A stretch of DNA of 61,440 nt from a virus (IMGVR_UViG_3300041955_000322:1-61440); one strand, 5' to 3'; positions 6,897-14,322 are shown, numbered from the stretch's first letter. Numbers and translations: made by a program. Notes: generated by a model not told the origin, from the letters alone.

Positions 6897-7153
6897 CACG
6901 CGGCCCTTTGCCTCGCGGCGTCCTGCGCCCGTTCCGTGGCGATGATGACGTCGGCGACGCTCGTCCAGCCGTTTGGGACTTCGACCGGCATCGGCACGCC
7001 AAATTCGTGCTCGATTTCGAGCGTGATCATCAGAAAGCCCTTCCAGCGGAGATCGCCGAGGCTCAATGCCGTCTCGGGTCGGACGTTTGCCGGCGGTACG
7101 TCCATAACCTTGGCAATCAAACTGCAGACGCGCTTGGCGATGGTGTCGGACAT
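6896..7153 (-). CDS. Acyl-carrier-protein-like protein lacking the carrier serine
   Basis: An 85-aa protein that follows the ACP pattern closely: an N-terminal helix TIAKRVCSLIAKVMDV, the loop PPANVRPETALSLGD, helix II (FLMITLEIEHEFGVPMP) and the late TSVADVI helix. At the place of the phosphopantetheine motif D-S-L it reads D-L-R-W, so the attachment serine is missing. It therefore probably does not carry acyl groups as a normal ACP does; it could bind an ACP partner enzyme or be a structural remnant. The similarity is from memory of the family, not a search. The 5' end overlaps the preceding gene by 37 bases. Confidence 0.6.
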   Translation of the reverse strand: MSDTIAKRVCSLIAKVMDVPPANVRPETALSLGDLRWKGFLMITLEIEHEFGVPMPVEVPNGWTSVADVIIATERAQDAARQRAA

Positions 7154-7392
7154 GGCTTGAGGCCTCCCTGGCCTGGTTTGCGATAAGGTGCTGGACGCGC
7201 ACGCCACGTAAACTCGTAATGACCCCGGCCAATCGGACGGCGATCGGCGGGCTCGATGTAGCCGTAGCTCCGCGCATGAGCGACACGCGCGCTTGCGCTC
7301 CCCATCTTCCAGCCGAAATGCGCGGCGATCTCTTTCGCTGTTTTCGGGCCGTGCTCGCGAACGTGCTCGGCGATGGCTTCTAGGGTAGTCAT
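7117..7392 (-). CDS. Winged-helix DNA-binding protein
   Basis: A 91-aa protein. The first 50 residues form a winged helix-turn-helix: LEAIAEHVREHG, PKTAKEIAAHFGW, GSASARVAHARSYGYIE, then a wing (GRGHYEFTW). It may be a transcription factor of the early operon. The C-terminal tail, rich in P and S, overlaps the ACP-like gene. Its start overlaps the upstream stop by ATGA. Confidence 0.7.
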   Translation of the reverse strand: MTTLEAIAEHVREHGPKTAKEIAAHFGWKMGSASARVAHARSYGYIEPADRRPIGRGHYEFTWRARPAPYRKPGQGGLKPCPTPSPSASAV

Positions 7393-7760
7393 AGCGGCGC
7401 GCTCTCCCGCTCGCTCACCTTCCTCTGCTTGGTTTCGCCGAGGATGAATTCAACATCGACCACATCGCCGTCGCTCAGTTCGGCCCAATGCTCGATGATG
7501 TACTTGTGGGCGGTGGCTCGCGTGCGATCGCCCCAAAAATAGGGATCGTTCGAGCAGCGATCGCCGTCGGCGGAAAGGTGAGTGATGGCGATGTTAGGGC
7601 GCCCGTCGCACGGATAGCCGCAGCGGCGCAGCAGATAGCGCTGCGCGTCATATTGCTGCGATCCGGGATCATAGCAGCCATCGGAAGTAGGGTTCATATC
7701 CACGCACAAGAGCGGTATGAAAGTCCCGTCGTCGCACAGCTCCAAGAGTTTTACTTCCAT
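7389..7760 (-). CDS. Hypothetical cysteine-containing protein
   Basis: A 123-aa protein that starts MEVKLLELCDDGTFIPLLC and carries a conserved-looking core (QRYLLRRCGYPCDGRPNIAI, then FWGDRTRATAHKYIIEHWAEL and DGDVVDVEFILGET). I recall this pattern from early regions of other proteobacterial phages but cannot name a function. The start overlaps the HNH gene by 10 bases. Confidence 0.7.
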   Translation of the reverse strand: MEVKLLELCDDGTFIPLLCVDMNPTSDGCYDPGSQQYDAQRYLLRRCGYPCDGRPNIAITHLSADGDRCSNDPYFWGDRTRATAHKYIIEHWAELSDGDVVDVEFILGETKQRKVSERESAPL

Positions 7761-8104
7761 GGTTGCCTCCGTTCGAAGCCGCGCGACCGCAGCGGGCGCA
7801 CAGGCTGTACTCTGATCCCGCGCGCGCGATCGCGCTGACGGTTTGATTTGGCGATCACCGGCTTGTCGTATGTGTTGGTCTTTTCGCGCCAGCAGGTTTT
7901 GCAGAGTGCGGCGCAGTTGCCGAGTGAGTTGTCGCTTTTGATGTTGTCCGGGGTGATGTGTTCGTAGAACGTGTTGCCTTCGCCGAGTGCCTGGCCGCAG
8001 CCTTGCGGACGATTGAGCATCGGCACGCGATGGCACTCGCAGATGCCGTTGCTGCGGTCCCAGGCTTCGCGCATGGTGCGGGCAGTGAATTCGAGGCGGG
8101 TCAT
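7751..8104 (-). CDS. HNH endonuclease
   Basis: A 117-aa HNH-family nuclease. The zinc ligands pair as CECH near the N-terminus and CKTC near the C-terminal side. The catalytic segment YEHITPDNIKSDNSLGN follows the E-H-...-N-...-N layout, with the final LCKTCWREKT helix. The basic C-terminal tail may bind DNA. In phages such proteins nick DNA during packaging or recombination. Here it lies in the early operon, far from terminase, so a recombination or homing-like role is possible. Confidence 0.8.
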   Translation of the reverse strand: MTRLEFTARTMREAWDRSNGICECHRVPMLNRPQGCGQALGEGNTFYEHITPDNIKSDNSLGNCAALCKTCWREKTNTYDKPVIAKSNRQRDRARGIRVQPVRPLRSRGFERRQPWK

Positions 8105-8331
8105 GCTGCGGCCTCTCGCTTGCTCGCCTCATAAGCCGCAATGAATTCCCTGGCTGTCGCGAAGCTCCGATCGCCGAGCCAATAGGTTGTTTTCGGCTCG
8201 CTGTTGCGCGTCTCGCAGTAGACGCTCTTGGAGCCGACGACCCTGCCGTTATCGAGAATGTCGTAAGCGTGTGCCCACCCGCCTTTGGCGAAATCGAGAA
8301 ATCCGGTGGCGCGCTGGCGGAGATCACTCAT
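8101..8331 (-). CDS. Hypothetical early protein
   Basis: A 76-aa protein of mixed sheet and helix (AYDILDNGRVVGSKSVYCET, then KTTYWLGDRSFATAREFIAAY). Both ends overlap neighbours by ATGA. Not recognised. Confidence 0.6.
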   Translation of the reverse strand: MSDLRQRATGFLDFAKGGWAHAYDILDNGRVVGSKSVYCETRNSEPKTTYWLGDRSFATAREFIAAYEASKREAAA

Positions 8332-8633
8332 TGCTTTGCCACCTGCGGAAACGCGGTGCCGTTCTTCTCAAAGAGCGGCGTCGAGCGCAGCATGCACTCG
8401 TTGAACACCGCTGTATTTGATGGGATGGCCGGGAAATCGCTGACAAAAGCCGCCGCCATGACTTCGCCGAGCGCGCCCGCGATTTCCTGGAGCGGATAGA
8501 ACAAGGCGTCGCCGGCGGCGGCTTTCTGCTGCAGGAGCTCATGCGTCGCCCTCCCGCTCGTCCTCGTCGCGCAGATCGCCCCCGAATTCCGTTTCGTCGA
8601 TGTCGGCCCGGCGCCATCGCTCGAACCGTTCAT
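8328..8633 (-). CDS. Hypothetical early protein, start uncertain
   Basis: The protein-like part is the last 70 residues or so (THELLQQKAAAGDALFYPLQ, EIAGALGEVMAAAFVSDFP, SNTAVFNECMLRSTPLF). The upstream gene on the same strand ends at 8539, so much of the N-terminus from ATG 8633 would overlap it in another frame and is unlike a protein. A non-standard start near 8535 is possible. The stop overlaps the next start (ATGA). Confidence 0.5.
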   Translation of the reverse strand: MNGSSDGAGPTSTKRNSGAICATRTSGRATHELLQQKAAAGDALFYPLQEIAGALGEVMAAAFVSDFPAIPSNTAVFNECMLRSTPLFEKNGTAFPQVAKQ

Positions 8634-8793
8634 GTTCCGCGCGGTCGCCCCAACGGCAGGTCTGCTCCGGCAATGCACGGCAGGCGCTGCAGACACCGCT
8701 CGGGTAGCGCGGATGCTGGTGAACGCGGCCGGCGTAGGAAAGCTCGCAGGGCGGCGGCTCCGGCCCGTATTCTTCGGCTGGATCGCGGATCAT
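8539..8793 (-). CDS. Small CxxC protein
   Basis: An 84-aa acidic protein, MIRDPAEEYGPEPPPCE at the start, with a cysteine cluster (CSACRALPEQTC) that could hold a metal. An upstream TTG at 8838 would lengthen it by 15 residues. Unknown function. Upstream, 8794-8979 holds only doubtful ORFs; one from 8904 (MSAGAKGALLTQEG...) looks briefly protein-like and then degrades. Confidence 0.55.
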   Translation of the reverse strand: MIRDPAEEYGPEPPPCELSYAGRVHQHPRYPSGVCSACRALPEQTCRWGDRAEHERFERWRRADIDETEFGGDLRDEDEREGDA

Positions 8794-8979
8794 CGCGGGT
8801 GCTCCGGCGAAGTGGGCCCCGCTGGTAGGTCCAGCCAACAGCGAGGCCCTGTAGTCGCGAAATTCCCTCCTGAGTGAGAAGAGCTCCCTTGGCGCCGGCG
8901 GACATGAGGGGAGCGCGCGCCGCCGCCGTGGGCGCCATGACCGGCGGCCGCGCTCAATCCGGCGATTGCCGGAATTTGA

Positions 8980-9453
8980 TTAAGCTGGAATTTTGGGGAG
9001 AGGATCGAGCCGCGGCCGGCGTCCGGCCCACTCGATAATCTGCTTCTGCCAAGCGCGGGAGCGGATTTGCGGAAGATAGTCCCGGTGCATGAGCTCGACG
9101 GCAATGTCGACGTAGTGAGAAAACTCGGTGTCGTCCATGAGCGGAAACGCCGTGGACTTGAGCCGCACCGCGATCGCGCTGGTGCCAGCGGCGCGCACCG
9201 GGATGATCTGCATGATGAGGCCGGCCTTAAACTTAAGGTCGGCGTGGAGCGCGTCGGGAGAGGCGTCGATTGCTTCGGCGACTTTCCCGACCAACCCTCT
9301 GTACCAGCGATTGAGCTTTGATGTCCGCGTGAAAAGCGTCGTGACCTGCATCGGCTGGTCGTAGCAGCGGATGCTGCGGATGCGGTCCTCGTCGATAGAC
9401 GTCGCCGGGACGAGCGCAAGCCGGCGCCGGTCCCGGACCATGCAAAGGTCCAT
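8980..9453 (-). CDS. Hypothetical early protein (DUF1367-like?)
   Basis: A 157-aa protein with a basic N-terminus (MVRDRRRLALVPATS) and a core KLNRWYRGLVGKVAEAI, LKFKAGLIMQII, DDTEFSHYVDIAVELMHRDYLPQI. The layout resembles the phage DUF1367/NinX neighbourhood proteins linked to recombination genes, and the next gene upstream is a recombination-type ATPase. The family match is tentative. Confidence 0.6.
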   Translation of the reverse strand: MDLCMVRDRRRLALVPATSIDEDRIRSIRCYDQPMQVTTLFTRTSKLNRWYRGLVGKVAEAIDASPDALHADLKFKAGLIMQIIPVRAAGTSAIAVRLKSTAFPLMDDTEFSHYVDIAVELMHRDYLPQIRSRAWQKQIIEWAGRRPRLDPLPKIPA

Positions 9454-9510
9454 GCGGTCGAGCTAATGGGGTGATTTGGTTGCCGCATGGTTAAGGTCCC
9501 TGGTGGAAGG

Positions 9511-9536
9511 CCCCTTCCTCTCGCTGCCGGAAGGGG
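9511..9536. other. Perfect 8-bp hairpin between early genes
   Basis: CCCCTTCC (9511-9518) and GGAAGGGG (9529-9536) form a perfect stem with a 10-base loop in the 141-base gap between two minus-strand genes. There is no T run, so it is more likely an mRNA processing or stability element than a terminator. Confidence 0.35.
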
Positions 9537-9594
9537 TAAGTCTCGGGGGGTGTGGTCGGAGGGCACTCCGAGTAGCGAGCCCGAGTCGAGCGCA

Positions 9595-10971
9595 TCAGCC
9601 CGCCGCAAGGGGGTTCACAAACTCACCGTTCGTCTTCCGGCGGAGCGCCGCCGGAATTTCTAAAGGGTCCTCGGCGCTGCTCTCCTTCGCGCCCACGAGC
9701 AATTGCTGCTTGAGTAGCGCGCTGTAGACCGCGCCGTTGCCCTCGAAGTCGCCATACTTGGCGCTGGTCGCTATCGCCCACTCCAAGCATTGCTGCATGG
9801 TTGTGAGCCCCGCGATCTCGGCGATGAGCTTGTCGGCGAGAACAACGGCCTTCGGCGGCGCCGAGTGTTCGGGCAGCTCGTCGTTGATCTCGGCGGGCTT
9901 CTCCGGCGCGAGCGCCGCGGCGTACCGCGACGGTTTGCCTTCCAGTTCGCGGTAGAGGCTGTCGTAGCCGGCGCGCAGGTCGCGCAGCGGCATGACTTTC
10001 TCGATCTCCGTCCACGTCGCGTCGAAATGCTTGAGGACGGCCTTGAGCTTGTTCTTCTTGTCCTCGGCGCCGGTTGAGGGATAGTGCAGCATCAGCAGGT
10101 TTTGGATTTCCTCGATGCAGATTTCGCGCTGCACCGGAAGATAGTCCCGCTTGTCGGCCGGGATCATTGCATCGCTGGTGCGCGTGGTGTCGACGCCGAG
10201 TTGCTTGCCGCCCAGGTTGAGCAGGGCGATGTGCGGCAGGAAGCTCTTGAACGTCGGATCAACAAACACCTGGCCGTCAAGCATGGTGGAGCGATCTTTC
10301 AGGACGGTGGCCTCGCGCCAGGTCTTGGCAACCGTGCCACCCTCGATCGACTGATGGCGGTCCATGAGCACGAGCAGCGACGGCTCGTAGCCCATTTCTC
10401 CTTCGGCCTTCATCTTGATGCCGGTTTTCTCCAGTTCCTTCTTGCCGTCGTCGCCTTCGAAATAGTCGTACTCGTAGCCGGCGCGGCCGCAGAGGATGAC
10501 GTGGAGCGGCGAGTTGATGAAGGCGTCGGTGAACTTGCCCCACTCGCCTTTGAGAAAGCCCCAATCCTGGAACTGCAGGCGATAGGTCGACTTCTTGTAC
10601 TCGGCGGCCTTGCGCCGCGAGTATGTGTCGCAAAGCTCCTTCCAGAAGTGGGTGATGCTGTCGATCAGCAGCAGCGAGCCGTTGGCCTGCGCCTCCGGGA
10701 CCGCCTGCATGAGATCGGAGAACGCCCGCGTCTTGGCGGTGTAGAGCTTGATGCCGGCGCGCTCGAAATCGGGTTTGACCCAATCGCTCCCTGTTTCGGT
10801 GTCGATGAAGAACACCGGCTTGCTGGCGTAGTCGATGTTGCGCTCGCGCATGTACTGCACGAGGCCGATGGCGGTGATGGATGCCGTCTTGGTCTTGCCG
10901 GAGCCGGCAAAGCCGAGCAGCCCCATTTTGAGGAAGGCCGATGTGGTCTCGGCCGGTTGGAACAGTGTCAT
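9595..10971 (-). CDS. RecA-fold ATPase, Sak4-like
   Basis: A 458-aa AAA/RecA-like ATPase. Walker A is GFAGSGKT (residues 20-27) and Walker B is SLLLIDS (99-105). A typical phage start precedes them (MTLFQPAE, SAFLKMGLLG). Proteins of this shape include the Sak4 single-strand annealing group and serve in homologous recombination or replication. The first 230 residues form the ATPase core; the rest is charged and variable. The ATG at 10971 overlaps the upstream stop (ATGA). The same frame is open back to 11298, where another coupled ATG lies, but the extra residues overlap a clearly coding gene. Confidence 0.8.
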   Translation of the reverse strand: MTLFQPAETTSAFLKMGLLGFAGSGKTKTASITAIGLVQYMRERNIDYASKPVFFIDTETGSDWVKPDFERAGIKLYTAKTRAFSDLMQAVPEAQANGSLLLIDSITHFWKELCDTYSRRKAAEYKKSTYRLQFQDWGFLKGEWGKFTDAFINSPLHVILCGRAGYEYDYFEGDDGKKELEKTGIKMKAEGEMGYEPSLLVLMDRHQSIEGGTVAKTWREATVLKDRSTMLDGQVFVDPTFKSFLPHIALLNLGGKQLGVDTTRTSDAMIPADKRDYLPVQREICIEEIQNLLMLHYPSTGAEDKKNKLKAVLKHFDATWTEIEKVMPLRDLRAGYDSLYRELEGKPSRYAAALAPEKPAEINDELPEHSAPPKAVVLADKLIAEIAGLTTMQQCLEWAIATSAKYGDFEGNGAVYSALLKQQLLVGAKESSAEDPLEIPAALRRKTNGEFVNPLAAG

Positions 10972-11204
10972 GACGCTACTCCTTCGTCCTTCGTTGGCGA
11001 CCGCGATTGACGTTTGGCCACGTGCAGAGCGGTCGTTCTTTTGCACGCGGCGATGGCAATGCTGGAAATCTTGAGAAACTCGGCCGCAAGCGAGGCGAGA
11101 TTGTCCTGCTCGTTGGCAAGGTTTGCGTCGGCGAGCGCCGAGTAGGCATCGTCGAGCATCGCCTTGATGCTGCCGAGGTCGAATTTGATGCCGGGGCGCT
11201 TCAT
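10968..11204 (-). CDS. Small helical early protein
   Basis: A 78-aa helical protein starting MKRPGIKFDLGSIKAMLDDA. Third codon positions are strongly G/C, so this is the coding frame here. It couples to the ATPase by ATGA. Starts at 11234 (MMRRRRPEPP) are possible. Unknown function; possibly a partner of the ATPase. Confidence 0.65.
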   Translation of the reverse strand: MKRPGIKFDLGSIKAMLDDAYSALADANLANEQDNLASLAAEFLKISSIAIAACKRTTALHVAKRQSRSPTKDEGVAS

Positions 11205-11294
11205 CGGCGGCTCCGGGCGCCGGCGGCGCATCAAGCTCTTGCGACAGCGGCAGCTCGCGCTCGGGCGGCAGCGCGTGTGCTGCGTTCGGGCCGC

Positions 11295-11462
11295 TCATGG
11301 CTGAACAATCTCTTTGCCAGCGTCGTCGGCGAGACGTTCCCACCGATCCGCTAATTCCTCAGTCGTGCGCGCGCCGGCTTCGCTCGCATCGCTTTGTGCG
11401 GCTGCTCGCAATTTGCGGGCATGTTCTTCGACCGCCTGGATAAGGCGCATGATGGCCCTCAT
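11295..11462 (-). CDS. Small helical protein
   Basis: A 55-aa amphipathic helical protein (MRAIMRLIQAVEEHARKLRA, then TEELADRWERLADDAGKE). Both ends overlap neighbours: its start with the stop of the membrane peptide upstream, its stop with an ATG at 11298. Unknown. Confidence 0.55.
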   Translation of the reverse strand: MRAIMRLIQAVEEHARKLRAAAQSDASEAGARTTEELADRWERLADDAGKEIVQP

Positions 11463-11554
11463 TGCTGATCTCCGTCCGCGAAGTAGCCGCCAACCAACGC
11501 GCCGAGGGGGAACTGAAGAAGAAGAATTACGAGCACGATCAGCATGGCGCGCAT
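11459..11554 (-). CDS. Membrane micropeptide
   Basis: A 31-aa single-span peptide (MLIVLVILLLQFPLGALVGG core) in the early operon, coupled by ATGA to the next gene. Possibly a membrane-acting early protein. Confidence 0.5.
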   Translation of the reverse strand: MRAMLIVLVILLLQFPLGALVGGYFADGDQQ

Positions 11555-11649
11555 GACAGTCCTCCAAAGATGGCGAGGGCGGCGATGATGGTCGCCGCCA
11601 GCAAGCCGGCGATGACGAGATCGCGGAGCATCGGCGCGGTGAAGCTCAT
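11539..11649 (-). CDS. Membrane micropeptide
   Basis: A 36-aa peptide with one clear membrane span (LVIAGLLAATIIAALAIFGG). It overlaps the next membrane peptide by 16 bases and starts in the stop of the preceding gene. Two tandem one-span peptides suggest a small membrane complex. Confidence 0.5.
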   Translation of the reverse strand: MSFTAPMLRDLVIAGLLAATIIAALAIFGGLSCAPC

Positions 11650-11888
11650 GGCGTGACCTCTGTTTCTTCGGTCTGATAGTTCTCGCGCTCGTACTCGTCG
11701 CGACCGTGCGAGTTGAAGATGCGCAGCAAGCGCCCAACGCATTGATCGACGCTCTCGCAGTCGCCGAATTCGCCGATCTCGCTGATGAAGGTGAAATCGC
11801 GCTCGACGATCCGATCGTCCCTCAGATCGACAATCCGGCACTCGAAGCGGTATTCGGGCTTGGGCGGTGCAGTGCCGGGGCTAGTCAT
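11646..11888 (-). CDS. Hypothetical early protein
   Basis: An 80-aa acidic protein of mixed strand and helix (YRFECRIVDLRDDRIVERDF, then CVGRLLRIFNSHGRDEYE). ATGA coupling downstream. Not recognised. Confidence 0.65.
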   Translation of the reverse strand: MTSPGTAPPKPEYRFECRIVDLRDDRIVERDFTFISEIGEFGDCESVDQCVGRLLRIFNSHGRDEYERENYQTEETEVTP

Positions 11889-12060
11889 TGAAGCCGCCTG
11901 TTTGAAGGACAGTGAGGCGTTCGATTTCCAGCAGCGCAGCAGCGGATACCACGTCGAGGTACCGCTCGCATTTCAGGGCCTTGGCGCACCACCGCGAAAC
12001 TTCGTCATCGGGCGCAGGCGCGAGCGTCCAAGCCTGCGGATGAAATCTGAGCTTCTGCAT
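11881..12060 (-). CDS. Hypothetical early protein
   Basis: A 59-aa protein, MQKLRFHPQAWTLAPAPDDE, then a helical end (ALKCERYLDVVSAAALLEIE). It follows the first gene of the operon by three bases and overlaps the next start by eight. Its fit between neighbours is the main support. Confidence 0.6.
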   Translation of the reverse strand: MQKLRFHPQAWTLAPAPDDEVSRWCAKALKCERYLDVVSAAALLEIERLTVLQTGGFND

Positions 12061-12063
12061 GGC

Positions 12064-12408
12064 TCAATACTCCCCCGGCTTGTCCCAACCGTTCCACTCG
12101 ATGCACGGCGTATCGTCGTGCGGGTTCTCGATGCGATCGCGCACACGCTCGTCGAGTTCCTGGATGGCGGCTTCCTGATCGTCGCTATCGCTGTTGGCGA
12201 TCGCTTCGAGCTCGGCGTCGGACAATTTCCAGATTGGTTTGATGCGCCGGCGCTGCTCGAGTCGCCGGGCGCGGGCGGTTTCATCAAACGCGGTGTCAAT
12301 GAAGGCGAGCGCAGCCTCCATTGCCGAACCGCCGCGAGCCTTGACGGCAGCGGAAGCGGCGCGACCGCGTTCAATGTCTGGATCTGCAAGGTGGGGATGA
12401 TCGACCAT
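12064..12408 (-). CDS. First gene of the leftward early operon
   Basis: A 114-aa acidic helical protein (ARARRLEQRRRIKPIWKLSD, AELEAIANSDSDDQEAAIQE). ATG 12408 has a GGAGGG ribosome binding site six bases upstream, which decides the start; an ATG at 12441 lies inside the operator. It is the promoter-proximal gene under the two operators, a place where phages often put an antiterminator or other early regulator, but I see no such motif. Confidence 0.65.
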   Translation of the reverse strand: MVDHPHLADPDIERGRAASAAVKARGGSAMEAALAFIDTAFDETARARRLEQRRRIKPIWKLSDAELEAIANSDSDDQEAAIQELDERVRDRIENPHDDTPCIEWNGWDKPGEY

Positions 12409-12436
12409 GGTGCCCTCCGAATCGTCCCGGATAGGC

Positions 12437-12486
12437 ACCATACAGCTAGACTGTAGGATTGTCCATACAAATACAGTTTGGCTGTA
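12437..12486 (-). promoter_or_regulatory. Leftward early promoter with two operators
   Basis: Read on the minus strand: -35 TGGACA (12465-12460), 17-base spacer, -10 TATGGT (12442-12437). Operator TACAG-CTAGA-CTGTA (12441-12455) fills the spacer, and a second, TACAG-TTTGG-CTGTA (12472-12486), lies just upstream of the -35. A half site TACAG follows at 12496. This is the pattern of a repressor-controlled PL. Confidence 0.75.
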
Positions 12487-12600
12487 TTTGCCTTCTACAG
12501 CCCGACTTGGCGCGACTAAAGATTGTGCCGCAGAATGGTAAAAAGGGTCAGTAGTGCTGACGTGTCAGAAAAGAAAACGTGCCCCCCTCGGGAGTTGACA

Positions 12601-12783
12601 ATGCAAGTCGTGAGGATGCGCGTGTGCAACGGTTCAGATGGCGGGCGGAGACAACATTGGCTGCGGCGGCAGGCCGCGTTTATCGTCTCGGAGCTGCCGG
12701 AGGATGACCAGGAGGCGTTGGCGATCTTGGAATGGGCGAGGCGGCTGATCGAGTTCTTGGGGGCGCCTACGCGCGTCTCGTAG
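12601..12783 (+). CDS. Small protein convergent with repressor
   Basis: A 60-aa ORF on the plus strand between minus-strand genes. The C-terminal half is protein-like (FIVSELPEDDQEALAILEWA, RRLIEFLG). It starts at ATG 12601, with CGGGAG a few bases upstream, and overlaps the end of the repressor gene by 17 bases tail to tail. Upstream lies an inverted repeat GTCAG-TAGTG-CTGAC (12547-12561). A lysogeny-linked role is possible. Confidence 0.5.
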   Translation: MQVVRMRVCNGSDGGRRQHWLRRQAAFIVSELPEDDQEALAILEWARRLIEFLGAPTRVS

Positions 12784-13087
12784 GCTTGGCCGCAGCGAGC
12801 TTCTGAATCTCGACCGCCAGCGAATGGGGCAGGTCGTCGAGATCGCCGTCGAAGATATAGTTCAAGCCGACGCGCGTGCGCCGTTTGATGGCCTTTGCGC
12901 TGTCGATCCCGATGCGATTGTCGCCGGTTTCAGCATTATTCCACGCGGCCGGATTGATGCCACAGAGCCGGGCAAATTCCGCCTGGCTCATTTCGCGCGA
13001 GCGCCCCTGCACGACGCCATAGGCAAGACGAATCAGCCTCAAACGGGCGCCAATTGCTAGCGGACTGTCCGGTCGGGCGGGAGCCAT
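12767..13087 (-). CDS. CI-like repressor (HTH_XRE)
   Basis: A 106-aa DNA-binding protein. The helix-turn-helix follows the Xre/Cro-CI pattern: LAIGARLRLIRLAYGV, EMSQAEFARLCGINPAAWNN (recognition region), GDNRIGIDSAKAIKRRTRVG, then a C-terminal tail. It lacks a LexA-type S24 peptidase domain, so induction is not by self-cleavage. ATG 13087 is chosen since upstream codons are unlike a protein. It faces the Cro-like gene across operator 13153-13167 and is the best candidate to bind the TACA-N7-TGTA palindromes. Confidence 0.8.
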   Translation of the reverse strand: MAPARPDSPLAIGARLRLIRLAYGVVQGRSREMSQAEFARLCGINPAAWNNAETGDNRIGIDSAKAIKRRTRVGLNYIFDGDLDDLPHSLAVEIQKLAAAKPTRRA

Positions 13088-13143
13088 GATGCGCCGAAAG
13101 CTCCCAAAACCTGCGCTCAACCGCCATCTAGCAGATGACAAAC

Positions 13144-13171
13144 TTGACACGATACAGCCCCACTGTAGATT
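13144..13171 (+). promoter_or_regulatory. Rightward promoter with embedded operator
   Basis: TTGACA (13144-13149), 16-base spacer, TAGATT (13166-13171). Operator TACAG-CCCCA-CTGTA (13153-13167) lies in the spacer. Only nine bases separate the -10 from the ATG at 13181, so the Cro-like mRNA should be leaderless or nearly so. Confidence 0.7.
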
Positions 13172-13180
13172 GGCCGGCCC

Positions 13181-13414
13181 ATGAGGATCAGGCATCTCGC
13201 AAACGTGGCGGACGTGATCGAGGCCATCGGTAGCCTCCGCCTTCAAGAAATCACCGACAAGCGCACCAACAATGTTTCCAACTGGAAGGCGGCGGGGCGC
13301 TTCCCGCCCGAAACCTATGTCGCCATCCAGGCCGAACTAAAAGCGATCGGCTGTCGGGCGCCGATCGGTCTTTGGCGCATGATCGAACCAAAGAAGCGAT
13401 CGCGCGCCGCCTAG
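13181..13414 (+). CDS. Cro-like regulator
   Basis: A 77-aa small DNA-binding protein. The stretch NVADVIEAIGSLRLQEITDK, RTNNVSNWKAAGRFPPETYV matches the YdaS/Cro-type helix-turn-helix in which the recognition helix holds N-V-S-N-W. It is divergent from the repressor gene and shares its operator, as in a lambdoid switch. No Shine-Dalgarno sequence is visible; a leaderless message is likely. Confidence 0.75.
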   Translation: MRIRHLANVADVIEAIGSLRLQEITDKRTNNVSNWKAAGRFPPETYVAIQAELKAIGCRAPIGLWRMIEPKKRSRAA

Positions 13415-13551
13415 CGGATGCGCGTGCGGAGCGAGAGTCGAGTCGCCGACCTACTAGGTCTTGTGTTTGGTACCGCGTCTGTTCCGGTGAGTTCGTGTGG
13501 ATAAGTGTTGTCGCGTGCGGACTTCCATCAGAAAAAGAGCGGCACGCACGG

Positions 13552-14322
13552 ATGCGAAATGCCCGCGGCTACATCGCCCTCTATCGAGACGTCTTAGATC
13601 ACCCGCTGTTCAAGGACGAGCGGCCGTACACCCGCTTCCAGGCGTGGGTCTGGATGATCCAGGAGGCGGCCTGGGGCCTAAGCCAGCAGCGGGTCGGGCG
13701 CACGGTCACCACGGTCGAGCGCGGGCAGCTCGCCGCCACGACGCGCGGCCTGGGGGAAACCTGGGGATGGGCACACGGACGGGTGCGGCGCTTCCTCGAA
13801 ACCCTGCGGCGTGAGGCGATGATCAGGACGCTGGTGACAGACACGGTTGCAGGCACAGAGACCGGCACACCCTCAAGGACCGGCATCACCATCATAACGA
13901 TCTGCAATTACTCAAAATTCCAAAGCGCGGCCGCGCAACCAATTGGCGAACAGGCACAGCACCCGACTCGTAGGCAGGCACGCAACGCACAGCAAGCCCT
14001 TGATCTCGCTGATGAGATTCGGCCCGAAGAACCTAACCAGCCAACCAAAATTAAGATTGAAAAGCGTTTTGGGGAAAAGAGTGGGGGAAAGAGTGGGGGA
14101 AAGTACACCGGTCCGCCGCGCCACGGTCAGACGTCCGAGAAGCACGGGACGATCTTCATCAAGATCGGCACCGATGAATGGGTGCAGTACGCGGCCGACT
14201 TCAAGCGGGTGCGCGGCGAGCATGTACCGCTGCTGCCAAATCGAGACGGCGGCTATTGGTTTTTCGCGGCGGGAGAGGCCGAACGCCCACCGCAGCAACG
14301 CGGATGGAGGCGACGCGCATGA
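13552..14322 (+). CDS. Replication initiator-like protein
   Basis: A 256-aa protein. The N-terminal 100 residues (GYIALYRDVLDHPLFKDERP, AWVWMIQEAAW, then a winged-helix with GLGETWGWAHGRVRRFLETL) are the DnaD/phage O-type N-terminal domain that binds the origin or recruits the primosome. The middle is a polar linker and the end has a strand-rich module (EKHGTIFIKIGTDEWVQYAA). No phage polymerase or DnaB is visible, so host replication machinery is probably used. ATG 13552 gives the family start. The gene overlaps the next by ATGA. Confidence 0.75.
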   Translation: MRNARGYIALYRDVLDHPLFKDERPYTRFQAWVWMIQEAAWGLSQQRVGRTVTTVERGQLAATTRGLGETWGWAHGRVRRFLETLRREAMIRTLVTDTVAGTETGTPSRTGITIITICNYSKFQSAAAQPIGEQAQHPTRRQARNAQQALDLADEIRPEEPNQPTKIKIEKRFGEKSGGKSGGKYTGPPRHGQTSEKHGTIFIKIGTDEWVQYAADFKRVRGEHVPLLPNRDGGYWFFAAGEAERPPQQRGWRRRA

